A DNA stretch of 23,708 bases from a virus. Below the pieces are notes generated by a model. It ran no database searches, had not been told where the DNA came from, and was given only the letters and a program-made list of their open reading frames with translations. Numbering within the stretch: position 1 is the first letter of the stretch; the number at the start of each line of letters is the position of its first letter. The stretch spans positions 1 to 23,708 of the IMG/VR virus record IMGVR_UViG_3300042310_000088; one strand, given 5' to 3'. Below are positions 13,420-20,494 of the stretch, in pieces. The position numbers and the translations under genes are program-made.

Positions 13420-13830
13420 ATGCACCCGACAAGAATATTTGAAAAACCCGAACAATTACAACAAGCATTTGAACAATATAAAGAAAGCCTAAAAGAAGAG
13501 GCTAAACAATGGCTTAAAGTTCAATATGTAGGTAAAGACGGAGAAAGAGTAACAGACCCTCAGAAAGTGCCTTATACATTAGAAGGGTTTAAAAGATATT
13601 GCAGACAACATTACGGAGAAGTACATCAATATTTCGTAAATAAGGACTCACTTTATAATGACTTCGTACTTATCTGTTCGCACATTAAAGACGAGATAAG
13701 AGAAAATCAAATAACAGGAGGCTTGTTAGGGTTCTATAATCCAAGCATAACTCAAAGGTTAAACAACTTAACAGATAAGGTAGAAACAACTATTGTAGAA
13801 CAGCCTTTATTTCCCGAAACAGAAGAGTAG
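13420..13830 (+). CDS. terS: Terminase small subunit (gp3-like)
   Basis: 136 residues directly before the large subunit, sharing a base with its start (TAGTG). The C-terminal part (IKDEIRENQITGGLLGFYNP, then SITQRLNNLTDK) matches the end of P22 gp3-like small terminases, in which the packaged substrate is recognised by a helical N-terminal domain. The N-terminal half is helical and charged (EQYKESLKEEAKQWLK; YTLEGFKRYCRQHYGEVHQY). The expected role is recognition of the packaging site and stimulation of the large-subunit ATPase. Confidence 0.8.
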   Translation: MHPTRIFEKPEQLQQAFEQYKESLKEEAKQWLKVQYVGKDGERVTDPQKVPYTLEGFKRYCRQHYGEVHQYFVNKDSLYNDFVLICSHIKDEIRENQITGGLLGFYNPSITQRLNNLTDKVETTIVEQPLFPETEE

Positions 13831-14993
13831 TGTTTAAGCATACCTCAGCAATAAAGAAGTTAAGACGATTAAAATCCCGTACTAAGATAGTGCAGGGTTC
13901 AAGTAGTGCAGGGAAAACTTATGGCATACTTGCAATACTAATTGATAGGGCAACTAAAACCGACAAACTTGAGATAAGTGTAGTATCGGAAACAATCCCA
14001 CATTTAAGGAGGGGTGCAATGAAAGACTTTCTTAAACTTATGGTTTGGACTAATCGGTTTAACGAGGCACATTGGAATAAGACCTTACTAACTTATACAT
14101 TTGCAAACGGGTCATACATTGAGTTCTTTTCTGCAGACCAAGAAACAAAGATAAGAGGTGCGAGGCGTGATGTACTTTACATTAATGAGTGCAATAATAT
14201 TCAGTTTGAAACTTACCACCAATTAAGCATAAGAACTAATAAAGAGGTTTGGTTAGACTATAATCCAAGTAGTGAATTTTGGGCGCATACTGAATTGAAA
14301 GGCGAAGTAGATACTGACTTTATTATAATAACCTATCAAGACAATGAGGCACTTGATAAGGCTATTGTAAAGGAAATAGAGAAAGCGAAAGTAAAAGGCG
14401 AAACATCGGACTATTGGCGAAATTGGTATCAAGTTTATGGATTAGGTCAGTTAGGACAAGTACAAGGTACTATCTTCACTAATTGGCATCAAATAGACAA
14501 TGTGCCAACAGATGCAAAGTATATCGGTATGGGTTGCGACTTTGGTTATTCAAATGACCCGACTGCGATTGTAATGGTTTACAAATGGAACAATGAATAC
14601 ATATTAGACGAGATAGCCTATCAAAAAGAATTAAGCAACAAAGCTATTGCAGACATTTTAAAGCCTTATGGTGGTTTAGTAGTGTGTGACTCAGCAGAAC
14701 CGAAATCAATAGCAGATTTAAGAAGTTACGGAATAAATGCAACTCCCTGTGTAAAGGGTAAGGACTCAATCATAAACGGCATACAAAAGATACAAGCCTT
14801 AGATAAAATACACATCACTAAAAGGTCAACTAACTTAATTAAAGAGTTTAGGGGTTATGTTTGGAAAACGGATAGGAACGGAACTGCACTCAACGAACCG
14901 ATAGATTTTCTAAATCATGGAGTTGATGCGATAAGGTACATCCTTAGTCACGTCATTGTTAGTCCTAATTATGGTAAGTATCATTTAAGGTAA
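13830..14993 (+). CDS. terL: Terminase large subunit
   Basis: 387 residues from GTG 13830. The ATPase has Walker A QGSSSAGKTYG (22-32), Walker B VLYINE (115-120) and the coupling region WLDYNPSSEFW (141-151). The nuclease domain has the metal-binding aspartates in MGCDFGYSNDPTA (Asp237), VVCDSAE (Asp287) and LNHGVDAIRY (Asp366). It drives DNA into proheads and makes the cuts. Walker B has Asn before the catalytic Glu. It is short compared with many TerL (about 420-500 residues), chiefly through a compact C-terminus. The start is a GTG overlapping the small-subunit stop; no in-frame ATG is nearby. Confidence 0.97.
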   Translation: MFKHTSAIKKLRRLKSRTKIVQGSSSAGKTYGILAILIDRATKTDKLEISVVSETIPHLRRGAMKDFLKLMVWTNRFNEAHWNKTLLTYTFANGSYIEFFSADQETKIRGARRDVLYINECNNIQFETYHQLSIRTNKEVWLDYNPSSEFWAHTELKGEVDTDFIIITYQDNEALDKAIVKEIEKAKVKGETSDYWRNWYQVYGLGQLGQVQGTIFTNWHQIDNVPTDAKYIGMGCDFGYSNDPTAIVMVYKWNNEYILDEIAYQKELSNKAIADILKPYGGLVVCDSAEPKSIADLRSYGINATPCVKGKDSIINGIQKIQALDKIHITKRSTNLIKEFRGYVWKTDRNGTALNEPIDFLNHGVDAIRYILSHVIVSPNYGKYHLR

Positions 14994-15015
14994 CAATAAA
15001 AACTTATTAACTTTG
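14984..15015 (+). promoter_or_regulatory. Late-type promoter (TAACTTTG followed by TTTTATAATT)
   Basis: -7 TAACTTTG at 15008-15015 with TTTA at 14984-14987, 20 bases upstream. The 20 bases 15006-15025 recur exactly at 16624-16643. The ATG at 15027 is 11 bases after the element. Confidence 0.65.
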
Positions 15016-15026
15016 TTTTATAATTA

Positions 15027-15557
15027 ATGAATTTCAGCAACGTAACAATATTACAATTCCAAAAACTACAATCCGCGTACAAACACTTCGAGGGCAATGC
15101 TTATGAAGTTGGTATGGCTATCTTAGATATATTTGAGGGAGTGCCTAAGACCTTATCAAGTCAATGGCTAGTTAAAGACTATGACAAACGATTAGCTAAG
15201 TATCAATTTTTGATAGATGCTAAGATGAAAGATGATGAATGGGTAAAAGAGTTTACATTAAATAACAAGACCTACAAAGTCACTCAACAAGTCCACCATT
15301 GGAATGTCGAGCAATGGGTATCAATGGGTACATTAACGCAAGACCCTGATAAGATAATAGAGAATGTACATTTGATTTTAGCAACCTTATGCACTGATGA
15401 ACGTGATATAATGGATAGGGCAAACGAGTTCCAAAACGATTTAAGTATTGAAGTGGCTTATCCGATAGCTGTTTTTTTTTGCGCGGTTATGCTGAAATTT
15501 CATCACGATATGCCAAACTATTTTCAGGAGGAGGAGTATCTACATGGTTTAGCTTGA
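15027..15557 (+). CDS. Probable tail assembly chaperone, short (zero-frame) product
   Basis: 176 residues (VTILQFQKLQSAYKHFEG near the start; KVTQQVHHWNVEQWVSMG; VHLILATLCTDERDIMDRAN about 115-134; EVAYPIAVFF near 144-152). No strong family match by eye, but the position between terminase and tail genes, the length and a slippery U-run near the 3' end recall lambda gpG, the tail assembly chaperone made alone or as a -1 frameshift fusion. After the T-run the zero frame ends with CAVMLKFHHDMPNYFQEEEY. If the frameshift is a sequencing error, only the 223-residue form would be real. Confidence 0.6.
   Translation: MNFSNVTILQFQKLQSAYKHFEGNAYEVGMAILDIFEGVPKTLSSQWLVKDYDKRLAKYQFLIDAKMKDDEWVKEFTLNNKTYKVTQQVHHWNVEQWVSMGTLTQDPDKIIENVHLILATLCTDERDIMDRANEFQNDLSIEVAYPIAVFFCAVMLKFHHDMPNYFQEEEYLHGLA
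15473..15479 (+). promoter_or_regulatory. Slippery sequence T TTT TTT for -1 frameshifting
   Basis: A run of nine T (15472-15480) contains the heptamer T_TTT_TTT in the right phase: zero-frame codons are GTT TTT TTT TGC. A slip of one base back enters a frame that stays open for 72 codons. No clear downstream pseudoknot was found by eye. Confidence 0.6.
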
Positions 15558-15697
15558 AGTGGGGTTGGTATGATGTGATAATAAAAATGGTAGGATTTGA
15601 GAAAAGGAATGAGATATTTAAAACACCTATCTTTGAGTTCCTTAATCACATGGCGTACTTGAAAGATGTAGATATATTTAAAACGGATATAAAATGA
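15479..15697 (+). CDS. -1 frame extension of the tail chaperone (gpGT-like fusion part)
   Basis: This 72-codon frame has only a TTG at its beginning and no promoter or ATG, so it is unlikely to be an independent gene. Read after a slip at 15473-15479 it continues the chaperone to give a 223-residue fusion (151 shared residues plus LRGYAEISSRYAKLFSGGGV...KTPIFEFLNHMAYLKDVDIF). The extension has normal codon use and an amphipathic, Trp-rich composition (GWYDVIIKMVGF), unlike random sequence. It ends in an ATGA overlap with the next gene, showing that ribosomes are expected to finish in this frame. Confidence 0.6.
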   Translation: MRGYAEISSRYAKLFSGGGVSTWFSLKWGWYDVIIKMVGFEKRNEIFKTPIFEFLNHMAYLKDVDIFKTDIK

Positions 15698-16224
15698 GTG
15701 CAGAAATAACAGAGATAATTGCAGGAGTATTACAAGAGTGGTCACTTGATAGAGTTAATAATGCAAAGCAGTTATTAGTTAAGCAAGGCATACCCGAAAC
15801 AAGTCCACTTAATCAATCTATCTTTACAACTGAAGTTAAAGTATTAGGACTTAATGTAGGTATTGGATTTAATGCAAATAACTATTATGTGTTTATTGAT
15901 GAGGGTGTAAAAGGATTAAAGAACGCAAGACCAAATAGTGGATTGTTTAGTTTTAAACATCCGTTCCCAAATAGGGAAATGATAAAAAATATAGGCGACT
16001 ATGTAGCAGCAAGGGGAATAATACCAAGCGGTGGAGGTAAGTCAGTAACGATACCTAAAAAAGATAAGGCAGCCATTGGAATAGCCTTTGCAGTTAAGCA
16101 GTTAGGTATAACACAGAAACCATTTTGGAAACCAACCTTTAATGAGGCAGCATTTAACGACTTAGCATCAAGACTTGAAGATGCTTTAGGCGAAGATATT
16201 AATTTGACTTTGACTATTGAGTAA
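15694..16224 (+). CDS. HK97 gp10-like tail completion / head-tail joining protein
   Basis: 176 residues. The order of motifs resembles gp10-like minor tail proteins: YYVFIDEGVKGLK (about 64-76, the 'Y..yvd.G' element), FPNREMIKNIGDYVAARGII (about 91-110) and GIAFAVKQLGITQKPFWKPTF (about 128-148, the 'AFaI...G....PF' element). Such proteins finish the tail end or neck so that tails can join heads. The ATGA start overlap is with the -1 frame extension rather than the short chaperone, which links its translation to frameshifting. Confidence 0.6.
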   Translation: MSAEITEIIAGVLQEWSLDRVNNAKQLLVKQGIPETSPLNQSIFTTEVKVLGLNVGIGFNANNYYVFIDEGVKGLKNARPNSGLFSFKHPFPNREMIKNIGDYVAARGIIPSGGGKSVTIPKKDKAAIGIAFAVKQLGITQKPFWKPTFNEAAFNDLASRLEDALGEDINLTLTIE

Positions 16225-16307
16225 AATTTATTTGTTTCATTTTCAATAGGTTATAACTAATTTAAAAAATAAATAATATTTAATTTTTTTATTCGGATTA
16301 TTCATAC

Positions 16308-16315
16308 TACTTTTG
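16308..16315 (+). promoter_or_regulatory. Promoter -7 element TACTTTTG of the 84-aa gene, leaderless
   Basis: TACTTTTG at 16308-16315, exactly four bases before the ATG at 16320. Only a T-run (16284-16290) occupies the -33 region. It lies within an AT-rich 95-base gap after the gp10-like gene. Confidence 0.55.
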
Positions 16316-16319
16316 CTCT

Positions 16320-16574
16320 ATGAATATCAAAGATTTAAAAATAGGACAAGAAGTTGTAAGAACAAAAGGTTTAGATATGATTGGTGCAATAGGTATTGTT
16401 TTATCAATAGATAATACTAACAATAAAGTAAGCGTAGATTGGGGACACATCACAACATCTTTAAATGTAAATTCAGTTGAGCCAACTTCAATACCATACA
16501 GAATACAAGAGGCTAAGAACTACATACACAAAGGTGTTTATAAAATTCAATACCAAAAATACATAGCATTATAA
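16320..16574 (+). CDS. Small beta-rich protein, 84 aa, in its own transcription unit (moron-like)
   Basis: MNIKDLKIGQEVVRTKGLDM, then AIGIVLSIDNTNNKVSVDWG: the VGQxVxxxKG...GxVxxIDxxNxKVxVxW rhythm fits a small SH3/KOW-like barrel that could bind nucleic acid or protein. The C-terminal part (YRIQEAKNYIHKGVYKIQYQ) is basic. It is flanked by its own promoter and a strong terminator, and interrupts the tail operon, which restarts from a separate promoter. This is the classic layout of a moron, a gene acquired independently and expressed apart from the phage programme. No function can be assigned; host-interaction roles are typical of morons. Confidence 0.65.
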   Translation: MNIKDLKIGQEVVRTKGLDMIGAIGIVLSIDNTNNKVSVDWGHITTSLNVNSVEPTSIPYRIQEAKNYIHKGVYKIQYQKYIAL

Positions 16575-16585
16575 AATTACATTAA

Positions 16586-16607
16586 CCCCTCACACGAGGG
16601 GTTTTTT
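16586..16607 (+). terminator. Intrinsic terminator after the 84-aa gene
   Basis: Stem CCCCTC (16586-16591)/GAGGGG (16596-16601), loop ACAC, followed by six T (16602-16607). The -33 element of the next promoter overlaps the T-tract. Confidence 0.9.
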
Positions 16608-16633
16608 GTTGCAATAAAAAACAATTAACTTTG
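16605..16633 (+). promoter_or_regulatory. Late-type promoter of the tail operon (TTTG-N17-TAACTTTG)
   Basis: -7 TAACTTTG at 16626-16633 and -33 TTTG at 16605-16608. The sequence 16624-16643 is identical to 15006-15025. The GTG start follows ten bases after the element. Confidence 0.7.
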
Positions 16634-16643
16634 TTTTATAATT

Positions 16644-17873
16644 GTGGCAATTACAATCAATCAACAACCGAGCGGACTTGTTTCGGCATTTAATCACATT
16701 GACTTTTTAGTTGATACAGATAATACTCAACCGATATTTAGTTATCAGATTAAACCAATAGTATCAGGTCAGGCTATTGCTCAGTATGTTAAACCTAAAT
16801 CAATCTATGGTGATAAGGCACACTTTGATGCACAAAGGACTATTCAAAACCAAGTATCTTATGATATAAGTGGAATAGTAAACAACACAACTCAAATATA
16901 CAAGGCAGCTAATGTATTTAAAGAGTTTTACATTCAGTTTGCAGAACTATCAGGAACTACTAATACGAATGTGGCAAGTGGTTCGCCCGTAAATAGTAAT
17001 AACTTAATAGCAGTCAACACCGCTTTTGAATATGAAGACACTTTTAAGACTGATTATATTCGTGATTATGTAATAGATGCATTTGCTAATAAGTATTTCT
17101 TAACGGGCCTAAGAGGTGCTGACATAAGAATAGGTACGGCTGACTTGTTTGAGTTAGGTTTTATGCAAGACTCAGGAAGTACGGCTGCAGCTAAAATACA
17201 GATTAAGACTTATGGTTTTAATGGTTCGTTAATTGGTACTTATGTAAAAAACAATACCTTTACGGGAACAACTAATACAGATGAGTTATTCTTATCTATC
17301 AATGTAGGAACGGGTAGTATTAACAACTTAACCTTAACAAGTGGCTCACAACCAATTTACACCGATGCAGTTGATAAGTACACTATACAGATATTAGATA
17401 CCATAAACACACCTACAAGCGAACTATTAACTTTTAAAGTAGATAGAGATTGTTATAAGTACACACCTGTACGAATATTTTGGTTAAACAAAGTAGGTAG
17501 ATTTGATGCTTATAACTTTAACTTTGCAAATGATAAGAGTTATCAAGTTACTAAAGACTTTTATTTAAAACAAGGTGGTGCAGTAGTTAGCAATAGTTTT
17601 GTTCGTTCAAGTTATGAAACAGGCGACACAGCATTTAACACACGAATAGAGAGTAGCATTAAATTAAGAACCGATTACATAAGTACGATAGAGAGTCAAT
17701 GGATTGCTGAGATGGTTAAAACACCTTTAGCATTTATCTTTCAGAATGGCAAATTATATCCAATTAAAATATCCACATCATCGTACACTAATAAGGACAC
17801 CCGCAAAGATGGAATGTTCATTGAGGAAATAGACGTGCAATTTACCAACGCAAGTTATAGACAAAGATTTTAA
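16644..17873 (+). CDS. Tail/baseplate structural protein, 409 aa
   Basis: Starts at GTG 16644 (AITINQQPSGLVSAFNHIDF); an in-frame stop at 16626 excludes an earlier start. The protein is almost entirely beta-prone with Ser/Thr/Asn-rich loops, and contains YKYTPVRIFWLNKVGRFDAY (about 271-290), a stretch of a kind I associate with Bacteroidetes phage tail proteins. There is no signal peptide. It lies before the 873-residue tail protein, with which it shares one base (TAATG), so the two are probably made together and sit in the same part of the tail, perhaps the distal tail or baseplate. Confidence 0.65.
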   Translation: MAITINQQPSGLVSAFNHIDFLVDTDNTQPIFSYQIKPIVSGQAIAQYVKPKSIYGDKAHFDAQRTIQNQVSYDISGIVNNTTQIYKAANVFKEFYIQFAELSGTTNTNVASGSPVNSNNLIAVNTAFEYEDTFKTDYIRDYVIDAFANKYFLTGLRGADIRIGTADLFELGFMQDSGSTAAAKIQIKTYGFNGSLIGTYVKNNTFTGTTNTDELFLSINVGTGSINNLTLTSGSQPIYTDAVDKYTIQILDTINTPTSELLTFKVDRDCYKYTPVRIFWLNKVGRFDAYNFNFANDKSYQVTKDFYLKQGGAVVSNSFVRSSYETGDTAFNTRIESSIKLRTDYISTIESQWIAEMVKTPLAFIFQNGKLYPIKISTSSYTNKDTRKDGMFIEEIDVQFTNASYRQRF

Positions 17874-20494
17874 TGGATAGAATATTAGAAATAGGGGATT
17901 ATCAGATAGAGTTGATGGATGAGGATTTAGTACCCGTTACTAAGTCAGTGTACGATGTTCAAGACCCTAATCAAAGGAAGTCGCATTTTACCAAGACAAT
18001 CGTATTGCCATCAAGCAGAGTAAACAATCAAGTGTTTAGTGGTTACTTTGATGCATCAATGTTTATCTCAAGCAATGTTCAGTTTGACCCTTTCTATAAT
18101 CCTACTAAAAAAGTAAAGGCTACATACTATGAAGATAGTTTGCCTGTTATAACAGGTTATGCTCAGTTGACAAATATTAATAAGACTAAAGAGTTAATCG
18201 AATACGAACTTATTATCTATGGGGAAAATGCTGACTTCTTTAAAACGATTGAGGGGCGTAAGATGTCCGATTTAGATATGTCCGATTATGACCACGTTTA
18301 TACAAGGGCAGTGATTGAGTCAAGTTGGAGTAATGCAAGTGGTTATGTTTACCCTCAAATTAAGAATGGTAGACAGACCGATGTAATGACTTCTAATGGG
18401 CAACTTCAAGACTATTGGAAAGTAGGCGACTTTGATTTATGGTTTTTCGTTAAGACTCTTTGGGATAAGATATGGTTAGATGCTGACTTTAGATACTACT
18501 CAGATTTTATTAATAGTGAAACATTTGAAAAACTAATTTATAAAGGTAATTCAGATGGCATGACAAGACCTGAAAGTGAAGTCAATCAATCATTAGTTAG
18601 TTATGATTTAGCAACAAGTGGATTTAGAGCGTATCAATCTAATTGGACAACAACATTTATTTATGCAAACAATGTTTTAATATTTGACACACTTTTACAA
18701 GATGCTAACGGGGACTATGACGACACAACGGGAATATTGACACCACAAATTACAAGTGAATATGACCTTAATATTTTATGTAGTCCACAAGTTAAAAATG
18801 TAACGGGTGGCTCAGTACCAAGTGGGACTCAAGTAAGATATAGAGTTTGGTTAGTTGACGACTTGAATAGGGTTGCAGTTTCTTTTAATGAGGTGGTTTC
18901 AATACCTAGCGCATTAGGTAACAATGGGCAATACCCTTATGGTAAATTATTTAGTGCCGTTAATATTAGATTAGATAGCGCAAGAAGTTATAAGTGGGTT
19001 TTCTTATGTACTACAATAGGGTGGGAGGTTACAATAGACTCAGCACAAATGAATGTCTTTTTAAATAAAGATTACGGAGTAGGCGACATAGTAAATGTAA
19101 ATAGTTTACTAAGTCAAGAAATGACTCAAAAGGATTTTGTAATGGGTTTAGTTAAGATGTTTAACTTATACATTGAACCTTACTACTTTAAAGCGAATGA
19201 CCCTAATAGTGGAGGCTATCTAACCTACTTAATTGAACCGAGAGATAACTACTATACTTCAGAGATAATTGATTGGACTTACAAGATAGATTATAACAAA
19301 GAGTTTACAATTAAACCAATAGGTGGAGCTAAAGAAAAGTTTTTTAAATTCACTTATGATTTAGACAAAGACTACCATAACAACTTATACAATCAAAGAA
19401 CGGGGCGAACCTTTGGCGATGTAACTATTGATGTACAAAATGATTTTTTGCAAGGTACTAAAGAAGTAAAGATACCTTTTAGTTTAATGTTGTTAGCTAC
19501 TAATTACAAACCCGTTGACCAACAAGTTAGACCATTGCCAACTGATTTACAAAATGATGTAACTCAGGGAATGAGAAATGATAAGAGTAAGCCTAAAATA
19601 TTATTTTATAACGGACTTACAACGGGAGATAGTTGGTACTTTGGAGATGATGCTTTTGGAACGGGTGGATTTAGTACAGAGTTGCAATATCCTGCGGCAT
19701 CAACTTACGATACATTAACAAGTCCTGACTATGACCTTTGTTTTGATACACCTCAGGAGTTATACTATACTTTTCCAAATGGAACTATAAATGTAACTAA
19801 TCAAGGACTTTATAACAAGTTCCATAAACGTGGACTTGAGGAAGTAAACAATAAGAATAGTAAGATGCTTGAATGTTATGTCAACTTAACCCCGTTTGAC
19901 GTACACAATTTAAGTTTAAGACCGATATATGAGATTGATGGTAATCACTATCGACTTTATGAAATGAGCGACTATAATGGAAAAGAAACCACAAAGTGTA
20001 CGTTCTTAAAACTAACTCCTATTGATGCTTTAACTAAAACAAGTTCAACAACTCGTGGAGGTCGTGGAAGTGGTGCATGGGGAACTAATCCAACTTTATG
20101 GAAAGATACGGGCAACTTAGATGACAGAGTTACGGGTGGCGAATTGATAGGACAAAAGAATGTATTAACGGGTGGTGGCGTAACTTATATTCCACCTGAC
20201 CAAGCTAACTTAGTATTACTTCAATATAGATACCTTTCAATATCAAGCAATCTTATATTAACGGGTGGCGAGGGTAGTCCTTTATATTTATTTGCAGATA
20301 CAACAGCAGGAAACATCACTATAACAATGCCTGACCCTGACTTAAATACGGGTAAGTTATATGTGGTAAAACACCTTAATACATCACACAAAGTAATAAT
20401 TAACAATTTTGATGGAACTTTATTTGAGGAGTTTTCAGGTAACAATACACACGACTATTTAATGGATGGCGGAATAATAATAAAAATAAGATAA
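17873..20494 (+). CDS. Large tail protein (baseplate hub/tail-tip or adhesin-like), 873 aa
   Basis: The largest gene here. The N-terminus (MDRILEIGDYQIELMDEDLV, then PNQRKSHFTKTIVLPSS) and the middle (FVMGLVKMFNLYIEPYYF, about 420-440) suggest a tail-tip/hub type structural protein. After about 720 there is a Gly/Ser/Arg linker (TTRGGRGSGAWG), followed by a C-terminal beta-rich part (about 775-873: ADTTAGNITITMPDPDLN, VIINNFDG) resembling the repeat-like head domains at the ends of receptor-binding proteins. It is likely part of the tail tip with an exposed C-terminus. It joins its neighbours by one-base TAATG overlaps. Exact role is inferred. Confidence 0.65.
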   Translation: MDRILEIGDYQIELMDEDLVPVTKSVYDVQDPNQRKSHFTKTIVLPSSRVNNQVFSGYFDASMFISSNVQFDPFYNPTKKVKATYYEDSLPVITGYAQLTNINKTKELIEYELIIYGENADFFKTIEGRKMSDLDMSDYDHVYTRAVIESSWSNASGYVYPQIKNGRQTDVMTSNGQLQDYWKVGDFDLWFFVKTLWDKIWLDADFRYYSDFINSETFEKLIYKGNSDGMTRPESEVNQSLVSYDLATSGFRAYQSNWTTTFIYANNVLIFDTLLQDANGDYDDTTGILTPQITSEYDLNILCSPQVKNVTGGSVPSGTQVRYRVWLVDDLNRVAVSFNEVVSIPSALGNNGQYPYGKLFSAVNIRLDSARSYKWVFLCTTIGWEVTIDSAQMNVFLNKDYGVGDIVNVNSLLSQEMTQKDFVMGLVKMFNLYIEPYYFKANDPNSGGYLTYLIEPRDNYYTSEIIDWTYKIDYNKEFTIKPIGGAKEKFFKFTYDLDKDYHNNLYNQRTGRTFGDVTIDVQNDFLQGTKEVKIPFSLMLLATNYKPVDQQVRPLPTDLQNDVTQGMRNDKSKPKILFYNGLTTGDSWYFGDDAFGTGGFSTELQYPAASTYDTLTSPDYDLCFDTPQELYYTFPNGTINVTNQGLYNKFHKRGLEEVNNKNSKMLECYVNLTPFDVHNLSLRPIYEIDGNHYRLYEMSDYNGKETTKCTFLKLTPIDALTKTSSTTRGGRGSGAWGTNPTLWKDTGNLDDRVTGGELIGQKNVLTGGGVTYIPPDQANLVLLQYRYLSISSNLILTGGEGSPLYLFADTTAGNITITMPDPDLNTGKLYVVKHLNTSHKVIINNFDGTLFEEFSGNNTHDYLMDGGIIIKIR

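Noticed and set aside
15527-15546. AGGAGGAGGAG followed by an ATG at 15544 as a start site
   Set aside because: The ATG opens a frame that stops after two codons; the purine run encodes Glu residues in the zero frame.
18800-20275. Repeated ACGGGTGG words in the large tail gene
   Set aside because: They encode Thr-Gly-Gly or similar loops at irregular spacing; explained by protein composition and codon use.
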